Assembly: GCF_947087965.1 (NCBI RefSeq) | Contig: NZ_CAMUES010000009.1 | Location: 1 to 64,000, forward strand | Reading direction: 5' to 3' | Origin: an uncultured Mobiluncus sp. | GTDB lineage: Bacteria > Actinomycetota > Actinomycetes > Actinomycetales > Actinomycetaceae | DNA: 64,000 bases | Shown: positions 52,987 to 62,757 of the stretch, piece by piece | Position numbering within the stretch: the first letter of the stretch is position 1 | Layout: every line of letters starts with the position of its first letter | Notes under the pieces: generated by a model | What the model saw: only the letters and a program-made list of their open reading frames with translations | Database searches by the model: none | What the model was told of the DNA's origin: nothing | Made by a program: the position numbers and the translations under genes

Positions 52987-55900
52987 TCAGGTGATATGTG
53001 TCACATTAGCACTCGGAGGGATCAGCGCGCCCACTTCGGTACCGTTCTGATAAATTGCTGTAAATTCGCCAATAGCCTGGAGTTTTCGGACGAAGTCCAT
53101 CTCGATATCGAGGTAATTTGCTACCCGGTGTCTGGCTTCGATGGTGTTTCCTAAACGGGCCAGCGTTACTTTCCGATTGGTAAAATTTGGTAATGAGAGG
53201 GTTAAATTTCCCGACATAAGCCCAGGTGAACGTAATTCTAGGAATGTTAGGTCAAACTTCAGGCTACTCTCAACACACTCCCGTAAAATATTCAGGTTAG
53301 GGGTGTTGTGTTCAGAATTGGAAACAACAACAAAGATATCCCGGTCGATGTGTTCAAGTTCAAAATCTTCTGCCTCAATCACCCGATAGCCGAGACGGCG
53401 ATATTCCCGTTTCAATTGAGCCACCAGGGGACGCATCTCGGCGAGGTCGTCTACTACCCAGTGACGCCGCGCGGGTGAGAGGCTTAGCCAATCACGGCGC
53501 GATGAGGACCAGCCTAGCGTAACTTGCTGAGCGGAGTGGGGCATTTCTCGATGGGAAAACACTTTCGGCAAATCTGTTATGACAATTACCTCACCGCACG
53601 GGGCCGTCGGTGCGTCGTCAGGAGAATCCGCGCGAAGCACAGTACCGGCCATTTCGGCTAAACCCTCGCAGTTGGGCAGACCGATTTGGGCGGTAGCACA
53701 CGTGTTGCCGATTTGCCACACCCCGCGGCCGGGCGTAACTACGGCAGGCAAAGCCTCACTCAGACGCCCGCGTACTCCGTTGGATTCAATGCCGGCAGAA
53801 TGCAAATCCACCGTATCGCGTGGGCACAACACAAACTTTTCCCCAGCCAAGGCTCCCCAAGCGGTATGCCCAGCACTCAAAGGAGCCGTGAAAGCCAGCA
53901 AATAGCCCCCGGCCCCATTTTCGCTCAGCAACGTTTCCAGGCGCTTGATTCCTTGGCCTGGATAGAGTCGTTCCAGCTCGTCAGCCAGCAAATCTGCACG
54001 GTCAATAGCCACCGCAGCCCCCTCTAAACCACGGTTTGCCGCTAAGGACATGAATTGATCGAGTTTCCACAAGTCTTTCGGGGCGAATACGGTGAGAATA
54101 CGTTGGAGTGGGGATGCCAACGGTTCGCGCAGCCTGCCCCACCGGTTCCAGAACGCCGACGGGTTGGGGGTGATGACTATCACCGAGCGAGTTTGCCTCA
54201 GCCATGTCGTGGTCAGGGTGGCCAGGGCGGTAGTACGTCCGCTGCTGGGATTGCCGAAAATCCCCAAGCTCGTTTGGGGCAAGCGCCAGCTTTGGTGAGC
54301 CTGGTGGGGAAAGTCCAGCAGGGCGAAGCGGCCGGGGGGACACGGCGTGGCCAGTGGTAAATCGGGACACCATATTTCCGGTAGGGGTGCATTTTCGCAG
54401 CTTTGCTCCCAGGCTTGGCGAACCTGATCCACACTGTGTCGTACCCAGTCGGCTTTGCCGCACCAGGCGGCTTGTGCCACGCCGGAGGTGAGCCCCTCCC
54501 AATACAGACGTCCCGGAATGGGCGGGAGGCTCGCCGCCCGCGTATCGCTGAGTATCTCGGTCGAGTCTTGGGGAGAACGAACCCGCAGAGCTATCCGCAG
54601 GTTGGTATTAGCCAGAATCTGGCCGTTAACCACCCCACCGGGCTTTTGCGTAGCCAAAATCAGGTGTAGTCCCAGCGAACGTCCGTGCGTAGCCAGGCGA
54701 ATCAGGTTTTCCAAAGTTTCGGGATGATCCGTGGCTAGGGCGCGAAATTCGTCCACTACGATGAGGATTCGAGGTAGCCGTTGTCCCGTGAGCTGGTGAT
54801 AGTGCTCCAGGTCGCGGGCTTTAACCCGGGACAGAACCGTCTCGCGCTGCTTCAGGAACGCCTCCAGGGACGCCAGGGCACGAGCGGTGAGCTGCGGTGA
54901 CAAGTCCGTCAACACGCCGTGAGTGTGGGGCAGCGCGCCGAGCGCCTCGAATGCCGCCCCACCCTTGTAATCAAGCAAAATAAACCGTAGGTCACGGGGA
55001 GAGTAGCGCAGAGCCAATGCCAGCAACCAGGTGGTCAGCAGCTCCGATTTCCCGGCCCCGGTTGTGCCCGCCACCAGGGCGTGAGGTCCTTCTTTCACCA
55101 AATCAATCCGCCACGGACGTTCTGCGGCGCTCACCCCGAGCTGGGCGCACAAGCCTGGGGGAGGTGTCTGCCAGCTTTGGGCGATAGCCTCGGGACTGGT
55201 TTGCCCCCACTGGCTGACATCAACCAAGTCGGGCAGGCTTTCGGCGGGGGGTATGGCGGTCAAGTTCAGGCGCTGCGGATTGTCCCCCAAGGCCTCCAGG
55301 AGAGAGTCGAACCAGGCGGCTGTAATAATGCGGCGGCGTGGGGACGGGTTGAGTATACGTTGCGCCCACGGCGGAGGCGTATCGGCGGTGATGGTCATCC
55401 CGACTTCGTCCGTCTCTAAATGTGGGGTTTCGTCGGGGTCAAACACGCGAATTACCAGGGGTTGCGGTGCGGTCTGGCCCGGTTCTTCGCGAGGTTTGAT
55501 TCCGCGCCACGGGTCTGGATTCTTTTCGCTGAGACGAGCTTGACCAAACAGGATAGCTTGTGCGATGACCCACCGGGCTTGGTCCGTGCCTCTCGCTCCG
55601 GTGAAACACAGCGTTTCCCCCGGTTGAATCTGCAGGACTCGCCGGCGTAGTTTCCGACCCGAAAACACCCGAATCGCGGTGACCTTTTGCGAGGGCGTCG
55701 CCAAAGGGGTGGCGGAGGCAAGCCACAGCTTTTCCGGATTCGGTACTGTCAGCGCCCGTCGGATGAACACCACCAGGGCAATCGCGGCGGCAATGCCCAG
55801 AATCACCAGCAGGCGCCACCCCAGGAAAGCTCCCAATCCCAACATGAGCAGCAGCGGTAGGAACATAAACAAAGCGGTACGTCCCGCAAACTGTCGCGGT

Positions 55901-56259
55901 GCCGGGGGAGGAGTCAGTCGAAGGTCGGGTGGGCGGTGGCTTAGGCGCAAGATGGTGGCCCCAAGTTTTAGGCGCGCACCGGGCTTGAGACGGCAGGCCC
56001 GACGTATCCGGTGGGTCCAGGGCAATGTTTTCCACAGTTTGTACACAGGCGCGGAACCAGGAAACGGCAAAGCGCGCAAAGTTTTTTTCGACGGCTCCAG
56101 GTGCAGATTTTGACGCGAGATTTGCGGGTCGCTCAACCCGCTCAGTCTGCCAAAAATCCCTGGAATCGCGGGCAATGCTTGGCCTGAATCGGGTCCTTTG
56201 ACAACGACCCAGAGCAGCGGTGATGTCAGAGCCGCCCGTGGTTGCAAAAAATGTTCCAT
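52987..56259 (-). CDS. FtsK/SpoIIIE-type ATPase, EssC-like
   Basis: 1090 aa. The N-terminal 110 residues resemble an FHA domain (GRLSGLSDPQISRQNLHL). Two membrane helices lie at about 128-166. A FtsK/SpoIIIE ATPase follows with Walker A VAGTTGAGKSELL (about 397-408) and Walker B ILIVVDEF (about 498-505). A second, degenerate ATPase domain has GNPSSGRTTAL in place of a Walker A. This matches EccC/EssC coupling ATPases of type VII secretion. No WXG100, EccB, EccD or mycosin gene is near, so here it is an orphan. The ATG lies 6 nt after TAACTT with no clear ribosome binding site. Confidence 0.85.
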   Translation of the reverse strand: MEHFLQPRAALTSPLLWVVVKGPDSGQALPAIPGIFGRLSGLSDPQISRQNLHLEPSKKTLRALPFPGSAPVYKLWKTLPWTHRIRRACRLKPGARLKLGATILRLSHRPPDLRLTPPPAPRQFAGRTALFMFLPLLLMLGLGAFLGWRLLVILGIAAAIALVVFIRRALTVPNPEKLWLASATPLATPSQKVTAIRVFSGRKLRRRVLQIQPGETLCFTGARGTDQARWVIAQAILFGQARLSEKNPDPWRGIKPREEPGQTAPQPLVIRVFDPDETPHLETDEVGMTITADTPPPWAQRILNPSPRRRIITAAWFDSLLEALGDNPQRLNLTAIPPAESLPDLVDVSQWGQTSPEAIAQSWQTPPPGLCAQLGVSAAERPWRIDLVKEGPHALVAGTTGAGKSELLTTWLLALALRYSPRDLRFILLDYKGGAAFEALGALPHTHGVLTDLSPQLTARALASLEAFLKQRETVLSRVKARDLEHYHQLTGQRLPRILIVVDEFRALATDHPETLENLIRLATHGRSLGLHLILATQKPGGVVNGQILANTNLRIALRVRSPQDSTEILSDTRAASLPPIPGRLYWEGLTSGVAQAAWCGKADWVRHSVDQVRQAWEQSCENAPLPEIWCPDLPLATPCPPGRFALLDFPHQAHQSWRLPQTSLGIFGNPSSGRTTALATLTTTWLRQTRSVIVITPNPSAFWNRWGRLREPLASPLQRILTVFAPKDLWKLDQFMSLAANRGLEGAAVAIDRADLLADELERLYPGQGIKRLETLLSENGAGGYLLAFTAPLSAGHTAWGALAGEKFVLCPRDTVDLHSAGIESNGVRGRLSEALPAVVTPGRGVWQIGNTCATAQIGLPNCEGLAEMAGTVLRADSPDDAPTAPCGEVIVITDLPKVFSHREMPHSAQQVTLGWSSSRRDWLSLSPARRHWVVDDLAEMRPLVAQLKREYRRLGYRVIEAEDFELEHIDRDIFVVVSNSEHNTPNLNILRECVESSLKFDLTFLELRSPGLMSGNLTLSLPNFTNRKVTLARLGNTIEARHRVANYLDIEMDFVRKLQAIGEFTAIYQNGTEVGALIPPSANVTHIT

Positions 56260-56295
56260 ACCCTCAAGTTAGGGACCACAGTCGATTTTCACAAA

Positions 56296-56322
56296 CGGTT
56301 ATCCACAGCCTGTGGATAACCG
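56296..56322. promoter_or_regulatory. inverted pair of DnaA-box 9-mers
   Basis: A 27-nt palindrome, CGGTTATCCACA-GCC-TGTGGATAACCG. It holds TTATCCACA (56299-56307) and its inverse (56311-56319), both exact matches to the E. coli DnaA-box consensus. It lies 37 bp upstream of the EssC-like gene. It could be a DnaA-controlled operator or titration site, or simply a hairpin closing the upstream gene. Confidence 0.5.
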
Positions 56323-56431
56323 TAGGTGAGGACTTGTTGATAACCCTCAAAAAGTTGTGCAAAACCTGTTTAGAGCGTAGCTCTGACCCAGAGAACCAGG
56401 ATAGTAACCGGAAGAACCTAAACCAGGAAAA

Positions 56432-56995
56432 TCAGTGAGTTTGGTAGCAAATCTGGGCAGCGACCTGTTGCGCCTGAGCCTCATCACGCAGCAGAGTAAT
56501 AATTTCCAAAGCAAAGTCGATGGAGGAGCCCAGCGCCCGGGCGGTGATGACCCGACCGTCGTGAATCAAGCCGGTATCGGTATAATCTGCAGCCCCCAAG
56601 CCGTCTTGGAAACCGGGATAAACCGTAGCTTTATGTTCATCGAGCAGTCCCAGTGCCCCCAATACCGTCGGTCCGGCGCATACTGCTGCCAGATTTTCCT
56701 GATGAGAACGCAGAATCTGGGACAGTTTGGATGACGCTTTGAGGTTATCTACCCCGAGCTTACCACCAGGGATGACCAGGACTTTTTCGTCGCTGGGGGC
56801 ATAGCTATTGAGGTGTACATCACAAATCAAAGGAACCTGGTGCGAGCTCACGATGGTTCGCGCCTTTTCATCATCGCCGGCGGCATCGTTGACCGCCACC
56901 GTTTGAATCTCGATTCCCCCGCGCCGCAACAAATCTACGACCAGCAGGGCTTCGCATTCTTCAACACCATTAGCAATAAAAATACTGGCTTCCAT
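56432..56995 (-). CDS. DJ-1/PfpI family protein
   Basis: 187 aa. DJ-1/YajL-like fold: FIANGVEECEALLVVDLLRRGG near the N-terminus with the conserved Glu, the nucleophile elbow AAVCAGPTVLGALGLL (Cys about 106), and TARALGSSIDFALEIITLL at the C-terminus. Members act as chaperones, deglycases or thiazole-linked proteins; the exact role cannot be told. The ATG has GGAGACGAG a few bases upstream. Confidence 0.9.
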   Translation of the reverse strand: MEASIFIANGVEECEALLVVDLLRRGGIEIQTVAVNDAAGDDEKARTIVSSHQVPLICDVHLNSYAPSDEKVLVIPGGKLGVDNLKASSKLSQILRSHQENLAAVCAGPTVLGALGLLDEHKATVYPGFQDGLGAADYTDTGLIHDGRVITARALGSSIDFALEIITLLRDEAQAQQVAAQICYQTH

Positions 56996-57165
56996 CTCGT
57001 CTCCTTAATCATTTGTTTCATTTTCGTTCCCAGTTTACAAGGAGGCGGGTTAATTTGAGACCCCAGGAACTTCGTAAGTTCCACCGCAAGTTGTGAGAGC
57101 ACGGAGTATTTACCGGAAAGTCCCGGGTACGCCAAGGTCCAAATTTTGCCTTTCCGGGTTGGCCT

Positions 57166-57171
57166 TAAGAT
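57166..57171 (+). promoter_or_regulatory. -10 element of ligA
   Basis: TAAGAT lies 6 nt before the ligA GTG, with no ribosome binding site between. Confidence 0.4.
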
Positions 57172-57177
57172 GGAATC

Positions 57178-59571
57178 GTGAAGAAAAAAACCTCCCTCCC
57201 TGAGGCTGCTTTAGCCCAACATGCTGACCTGGTGGACCAAATCGAGGCGGCACGCACGGACTACTACGACGAAACTCCAGAAACCGGCGTGACCCGGCTG
57301 AGTGATGCGGAATATGACGCCCTGTTCGTACAACTCCAGCTGTTGGAGGCGGCCTATCCCGGTCTGGTGACCCCGGACTCGCCAACGCAAACGGTCGGGG
57401 GTGGCGGGCAAACGGCTAGCTCGGAGGGGTTCCCCCCGCATCGCCACCTGCAACAGATGGGGTCTATCGATGACGTTTTCTCTTACGCGGAGGTTGACGC
57501 GTGGTGGGCGCGGGTGGAAAAGAGCCTCGAGAGCCAGGATTTCTCGGTTTCTGCCGAGGTCAAGGTGGATGGGGTGGCGATGAGTTTGACCTACCTTCAC
57601 GGTACGCTCGCGGTCGGGGCTACGCGCGGGGACGGCTTTACCGGCGAGGACGTGACTGAAAACGTGAAAACCATCGCGACCGTGCCGGTGCGGCTCGATG
57701 GTGAAAAAGTGCCGGAACTGGTGGAAATTCGCGGCGAAGTGTACTTGCCGTTGGCGGATTTTGCCGCTCTGAATGCGGCCCGCGAACAGGACGGAGAAAA
57801 ACTGTTTGCCAATCCGCGCAACGCGGCCACCGGCTCTTTGAAACAAAAAGATCCCGCCCAAGCCGCTAAACGTCCCCTCGCGTTTTTAGCCCACGGGGTC
57901 GGGGAAGTGCGTTGGGCTAGCCCCGGTGCAGTGGCGCAGCTGGAGACCCAAGAGGACTTTTATGAGCTATTGGAGTCGTGGGGTTTGCATTCCGTGCGGG
58001 AGACTCCAGCCAGCTTGGGGCTGCCTTTGGCAGGAATGCACTCCCTGGCTGAGGTCCATGCGGTTTTAGACCAGATGACGGCGCATCGCCACGATTTTGC
58101 CCACCAGATTGACGGCGTGGTGCTGAAAGTCGACAGCTTTGCGCAACGGGACGCCCTGGGGTCGACGGCGCGGGCGCCGCGGTGGGCGTGCGCCTACAAG
58201 TTCCCTCCCGAAGAGGTCCACACCCGTTTGCTGGGTATAGAGGTGCAGGTGGGGCGGACCGGACGAGTCACACCTTTCGGGGTAATGGAGCGGGTCTTGG
58301 TTGACGGCTCCTACGTTTCGCGCGCCACGCTGCATAACGCCAAAGAAGTGGCCCGCAAAGACGTGCGGCCCGGCGACACTGTCGTGTTGCGTAAAGCGGG
58401 GGACATTATCCCCGAAATTTTAGGGCCGGTAATGTCCCTTAGACCAGCGAGCCTGCCCCAATGGGTGATGCCCGACACCTGCCCCTCCTGCGGGACCAGG
58501 CTCGGAGCGCAAAAGGAAGGTGACATTGATCTGCGCTGTCCCAATCAGTCGGGGTGCCCGGCACAAATCACCGAGAGGCTCATTCACGTGGGTTCGCGCA
58601 ACGCCTTGGATATTGAAGGCTTGGGGGAGGAAGGCGCTCTAGCGCTGACCCAACCGGAGTTCGGGCGCGGCGATGTGGCCGCTGCTCTCGCGGCGGGGGG
58701 TCGTTGTGAGCTGGAGGACGGAACCATTATCGCTGTTCAGCCTGGTCAGGGACTCGGCCTCGAAGCCATCGAGGATCTCTTGCCGCCCGTTCAGTCCCCG
58801 GTCCTGACTTCGGAGGCGGGTTTGTTTGCCTTGCAGCCTGAGGATTTGCGTGACGTGATGGTGTGGCGCGAGATGCCGGGCACGTCCGGTCGGGATTGGC
58901 AACAGGTTCGGTTCTTTTGGGCGAAACCGAAACCATTGCCGAAAGCCGCTCAGGAGGCTACCGGGCAGCGTCTCGGGCCTCCCGTGGCTGGGAAAGTCGT
59001 CCAGACGTTTTTTGAACAGCTACAAGCCGCGAAGTCAAAAGAACTATGGCGGGTTCTGGTGGCCCTGTCCATTCGGCATCTGGGTCCGGTCGCGGCTCGG
59101 ACCATAGCCCGACAGTTTGCCACGATGTCGGCTATCCGAGCCGCTAGCGTGGAACAGCTCGGTGAAGTTGAGGGAGTTGGCGAGGTCATCGCCGCCTCTA
59201 TCCACGACTGGTTCACAGTGCCGTGGCATCAAGAAATCGTGGATGCTTGGGAAGCCGCGGGAGTTGGGGCAGTCAGCCAATCCGAAGCGGCGAGCGGAAC
59301 CGCTCTGGCTGGTGGGGGTCTGGCGCCAACCCTGGCCGGCCTGACCGTGGTCATCACCGGAAACGTCCCCGGCTACACTCGTGAATCCGCCCAGTTAGCG
59401 GTAGAAGCCCGCGGAGGGAAAGCGGCCGGTTCGGTATCGAAAAAAACCGACTTGGTCGTGGCCGGTGCCGGCGCGGGGTCAAAACTGGCCAAAGCCCAGG
59501 CACTAGGCATTCCCGTCATCGAATCTGCTGACTTCAACGCCCTGCTGGAAAAGGGCTTGTCGCGAACCTAA
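57178..59571 (+). CDS. ligA: NAD-dependent DNA ligase LigA
   Basis: 797 aa, on the long side. Seals nicks using NAD. Ia domain (1-75), adenylation domain with the active-site Lys129 in AEVKVDGVAMS, GEVYLP, FANPRNAATGSLKQ, QIDGVVLKVD, an OB-fold, a Cys4 zinc finger (CPSC...RCPNQSGC), helix-hairpin-helix repeats and a C-terminal BRCT domain (about 720-797). An insertion of about 80 residues between the zinc finger and the hairpin repeats accounts for the extra length. The GTG at 57178 follows TAAGAT by 6 nt. Confidence 0.97.
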   Translation: MKKKTSLPEAALAQHADLVDQIEAARTDYYDETPETGVTRLSDAEYDALFVQLQLLEAAYPGLVTPDSPTQTVGGGGQTASSEGFPPHRHLQQMGSIDDVFSYAEVDAWWARVEKSLESQDFSVSAEVKVDGVAMSLTYLHGTLAVGATRGDGFTGEDVTENVKTIATVPVRLDGEKVPELVEIRGEVYLPLADFAALNAAREQDGEKLFANPRNAATGSLKQKDPAQAAKRPLAFLAHGVGEVRWASPGAVAQLETQEDFYELLESWGLHSVRETPASLGLPLAGMHSLAEVHAVLDQMTAHRHDFAHQIDGVVLKVDSFAQRDALGSTARAPRWACAYKFPPEEVHTRLLGIEVQVGRTGRVTPFGVMERVLVDGSYVSRATLHNAKEVARKDVRPGDTVVLRKAGDIIPEILGPVMSLRPASLPQWVMPDTCPSCGTRLGAQKEGDIDLRCPNQSGCPAQITERLIHVGSRNALDIEGLGEEGALALTQPEFGRGDVAAALAAGGRCELEDGTIIAVQPGQGLGLEAIEDLLPPVQSPVLTSEAGLFALQPEDLRDVMVWREMPGTSGRDWQQVRFFWAKPKPLPKAAQEATGQRLGPPVAGKVVQTFFEQLQAAKSKELWRVLVALSIRHLGPVAARTIARQFATMSAIRAASVEQLGEVEGVGEVIAASIHDWFTVPWHQEIVDAWEAAGVGAVSQSEAASGTALAGGGLAPTLAGLTVVITGNVPGYTRESAQLAVEARGGKAAGSVSKKTDLVVAGAGAGSKLAKAQALGIPVIESADFNALLEKGLSRT

Positions 59572-59697
59572 GCCAGTCCTGTGATGGGCGGCAGTCCGGG
59601 GTCGAGGCGTGGACAGCTTGGTTCTGAGTGCGGGGCGAGCTGCGGGTTGCCCCCGGCGGATTGCTGACGTGTGGGCGAAATCCCAGAATACCCAGCT

Positions 59698-61053
59698 CTA
59701 CAAAACCGAGCCGAGCGGGCGTAACAGACGCTCAATAACCCGATTGACTACGGGTCGTTCCTCCCACTGCTCCAGGGTGAGCTGCCGAGCGTTAGTGAGG
59801 TCATTGAGGAACACTTGTTCCATCTGGTCGGCCAGGTCGGTGGAAAAAATCTCCATATTAATTTCATAGTTGCCGGTCATGGACAGGCGGTCGATGTTTG
59901 CGGTTCCAATCGTGGTCCAGCATCCGTCGGCGGTCGCCGTCTTGGCGTGGACCATAGCCTCCTGGTAGAGCCAGATTTCCACCCCGGCTTCCAGCATCGG
60001 GGAATAATATGAGCGAGCCACCCAGTCAGCCGCGATATGGTTGGAAGTTTCCGGCATCAGCACTTTAATATCCACTCCGCGCCACGCTGCCGCAATGAGT
60101 TCATCCAAAATATCCTGGTCGGGGATGAAGTAAGCCTGAGTAATCCAAAACCTCTTTTGAGCCTTGTTTAACGCTTTGATATACAGGCCGCGGACGGGGA
60201 ACAGCAAACGGTTAGGTTCGTTGCGTGCTACTTCGATTTCAGGAATCCACTGGCGGGACATAAATTGGGGCAGCTTAGGCAGGTGCCGGGTTTTATGGGC
60301 GTTCCAAAAATCGGTGAAGGCGTCGGTCAGTTTCCACACCGACGGGCCGTTGACACGCAGGTGGGTATCGCGCCACTGGGTCGCATAGAGCGAACCGATA
60401 TTGTACCCACCAATAAACCCGACCTTATTGTCAACGGTGAGGAGTTTGCGGTGGTCGCGCCCGGTGGAACGTAGCGAGAGAAAGAACGAACGAAACAGTC
60501 CGAAACGCAGAACGTGCAGGTTACGCAGATGAGGGAAACGGGTCATGGCGGAGGGAATATTGATGTTGCCAAAAGCGTCCCAGATAATGAAGACCTCGAC
60601 CCCGCGCTTCGCCGCATCAATCAAAGCCTCTTTGAACAAATGCCCGATTTCGTCATTCTTCCAGATGAAAGTTTCAAAGAAGACGTGAGATTGCGCCGAA
60701 CGGATGGCTTGCAGCATCGCGGTGTATACCTCAATCCCCGAGGTGTAGACCTGCATCTTGTTCTCGTCGAAACTGATTTCGGGAAGTTGGGTAATCGGAA
60801 AAGGCTTGACAGTGGACTGGCGCCAGGTTCTCAGAGTATCGATAACGACTGTTATCGCCCCGGCTATGAGCTCAAACAGCAGAAACCCACCAAAAAATCG
60901 TGCCAACACTTTGGGTAGTTCCTGAGGGGTCTTTACAGCCAGTTCAGAAAGCTGGGTAAAGAAACGGGCAATTTGGCGGAATGCCTCGCCGCGGGGCTTG
61001 GCATTGCTTTGCTTAAGAATTTCTTGCATTGGGTTTTTCGTTTGTTTCCTCAT
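59698..61053 (-). CDS. cardiolipin synthase-like phospholipase D protein
   Basis: 451 aa. Two HKD motifs: GRDHRKLLTVDNKVGFIGG (about 216-234) and VHAKTATADGCWTTIGTANID (about 364-384), the pair needed for phosphatidyl transfer. One membrane segment at about 50-72 anchors it. Such enzymes make cardiolipin from two phosphatidylglycerols or from CDP-diacylglycerol. The ATG at 61053 begins MRKQTKNPM. The gap 59572-59697 after ligA shows no gene. Confidence 0.9.
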   Translation of the reverse strand: MRKQTKNPMQEILKQSNAKPRGEAFRQIARFFTQLSELAVKTPQELPKVLARFFGGFLLFELIAGAITVVIDTLRTWRQSTVKPFPITQLPEISFDENKMQVYTSGIEVYTAMLQAIRSAQSHVFFETFIWKNDEIGHLFKEALIDAAKRGVEVFIIWDAFGNINIPSAMTRFPHLRNLHVLRFGLFRSFFLSLRSTGRDHRKLLTVDNKVGFIGGYNIGSLYATQWRDTHLRVNGPSVWKLTDAFTDFWNAHKTRHLPKLPQFMSRQWIPEIEVARNEPNRLLFPVRGLYIKALNKAQKRFWITQAYFIPDQDILDELIAAAWRGVDIKVLMPETSNHIAADWVARSYYSPMLEAGVEIWLYQEAMVHAKTATADGCWTTIGTANIDRLSMTGNYEINMEIFSTDLADQMEQVFLNDLTNARQLTLEQWEERPVVNRVIERLLRPLGSVL

Positions 61054-61122
61054 GCCGACATTCCTTCCACACTAGAAGTTTAGAGGATAAACCCAACAAA
61101 AACAGAAGGGAGAACAGTTATC

Positions 61123-62709
61123 ATGGGGGCGAAGCATTCGTTAGCGTGTATTGATGAGGACAAAGTTATGCTCCACGTGCGTCTCACCTCCTGTAGAATC
61201 GCGGTGTCGATAGCCGTTGTCTTAACGTTTGGTTTAGCATTGACGTCTGTTGCTCAGCCATCGACGAGTTATGCCGGAACAAATCTCGAGTTAACCCGGA
61301 TTGCTGGCAACTCAAGGATTGAAACTGCAGCCAAAGTAGCCCAGCATTTTTGGCCTAGTCCAAATGTAGTTTTTGTGGCTAGATATGATGTGGCTGCTGA
61401 TGCTCTAGCTGCTGGTTCTTTAGATGAGGGTCCTATTTTGTTGGCTCGTCCCGATGGCATAGGCAATGACGCCTCTCTGGAGTATCTGCGTTCCAAGCAT
61501 CCTTCCCAGGTTATTGCGCTCGGGGGACAAGGCGCCGTCCCGGAAACCGTGTTGCAGGAATTTGCGCAAGCAGCTGCAGGAGCATCGACTGCGCGAATCC
61601 AAGGGGAAAATCGTCAGGAAACCTCCTTAGAAATCGCCAAACGTTCCGCACAGGGAAAGTGTCCTACAGAGATTTATCTCGCCGGTGCGTTTGGATCGGA
61701 TGGCCAAGGTTCTCCCGACGCAGTTGCAGCCGGAGCACTGTCCAATCCGCTGCTGTTGGTTTCCGAATCCTCAGGCCTAACCGCAAACCAACGCCAATAT
61801 GTTGATAGTTGCGTTGCTCAAGGTACTCAAGTTGCTCAGCTTGGGGGCAGGAATTTGCATTATCCTGCTGCTTTTTCTCTGGATGGAGCAAATCGCTATG
61901 AAACGGCCGCGGCTATTTCCGGCTATGCGCAGTCTTCAAGAGTTTGGCAGCCTATGCTTTCCGCCTTTGGTTACGGCGTTTCGGGGGCAAACAAGGGCGA
62001 AGCTCCCTCTCGGATCAGAGTCATTGTAGCCAGGGGAGACAATTTCGCAGATGCTATAGTGGCGGGTTCGGTGCCTTTTGCCTCTATCTTGCTGACCAAC
62101 AGTCAAACTCTTGCCGAAGCTGCCGGAGGAATGCTTCTGGGAAACAGTGCCAATAGTACTGTTTATATTTTTGGAGGCGAAGGGGCAGTAGCTGCCTCGG
62201 TGGAACAGGAAATCATCTCTGCTTTGCAAGGAAACTGGATTCCCTGGCGTCTTCGCCCCACCATCAGCGAACCGGAGAAGTGTCCCGTTACAAAACCGGA
62301 ATGGGAGTCTCAAGGGCTGCAACACGTTGCTCTAGTCGGGTTGCGCTGCGTGTCTCGAGACATTGGTGGGTTCCGGTGGATTTCCGGCAAGCGCGGTAAT
62401 CCAAATACGGATTCGGGTGATCATCCTCGCGGATTGGCCATAGATTTGCCTATTGCCGGGGCTGGTCCCTGGTCAAGTCAAGCCGCCATAGATTACGGGA
62501 ACCGTATCGTGTCGTATTTCACAGCCAACGGAGAGCTACTGCACGTCAAATACATCATCTTCCGGAACACGATTTATCAGGCTTCAGGGTTTGAAGGCGA
62601 ACTGATGAAAGAACCGGAACTGGCCACCAATGTTACGCAAGATCACTTTGACCATGTGCACATTAGTTTCTTTGACCCCGCGGAACTGGAAATGATGGAA
62701 CAACCCTGA
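61123..62709 (+). CDS. cell-wall-binding repeat protein with peptidase-like C-terminus
   Basis: 528 aa, secreted: a signal peptide (charged start, hydrophobic about 24-42, then AQPSTSYAG). Three cell wall binding type 2 repeats follow (about 52-150, 155-245 and 250-365), each with a R(I)xG.(N/S)R.ET-type start and an LxxxGG.GA(V) element. The C-terminal domain (about 385-520) has GDHPRGLAIDLPI and DHFDHVHISFF, the metal-ligand pattern (H...D, H) of M15-like or ARB_07466-type domains. So it may bind and cut peptidoglycan or a surface polymer; both activities are inferred. AAGGGAG lies upstream of the ATG. Confidence 0.85.
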   Translation: MGAKHSLACIDEDKVMLHVRLTSCRIAVSIAVVLTFGLALTSVAQPSTSYAGTNLELTRIAGNSRIETAAKVAQHFWPSPNVVFVARYDVAADALAAGSLDEGPILLARPDGIGNDASLEYLRSKHPSQVIALGGQGAVPETVLQEFAQAAAGASTARIQGENRQETSLEIAKRSAQGKCPTEIYLAGAFGSDGQGSPDAVAAGALSNPLLLVSESSGLTANQRQYVDSCVAQGTQVAQLGGRNLHYPAAFSLDGANRYETAAAISGYAQSSRVWQPMLSAFGYGVSGANKGEAPSRIRVIVARGDNFADAIVAGSVPFASILLTNSQTLAEAAGGMLLGNSANSTVYIFGGEGAVAASVEQEIISALQGNWIPWRLRPTISEPEKCPVTKPEWESQGLQHVALVGLRCVSRDIGGFRWISGKRGNPNTDSGDHPRGLAIDLPIAGAGPWSSQAAIDYGNRIVSYFTANGELLHVKYIIFRNTIYQASGFEGELMKEPELATNVTQDHFDHVHISFFDPAELEMMEQP

Positions 62710-62757
62710 GCAAATAGGGTTAAGCGCCGCGCTGCGTTTTTCGCTAGACTCAGTAAT

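Noticed and set aside
56260..56431. Replication origin because of the DnaA-box pair
   Set aside because: Only two boxes, no AT-rich unwinding region of useful length, and none of dnaA, dnaN, gyrB or rpmH is nearby.
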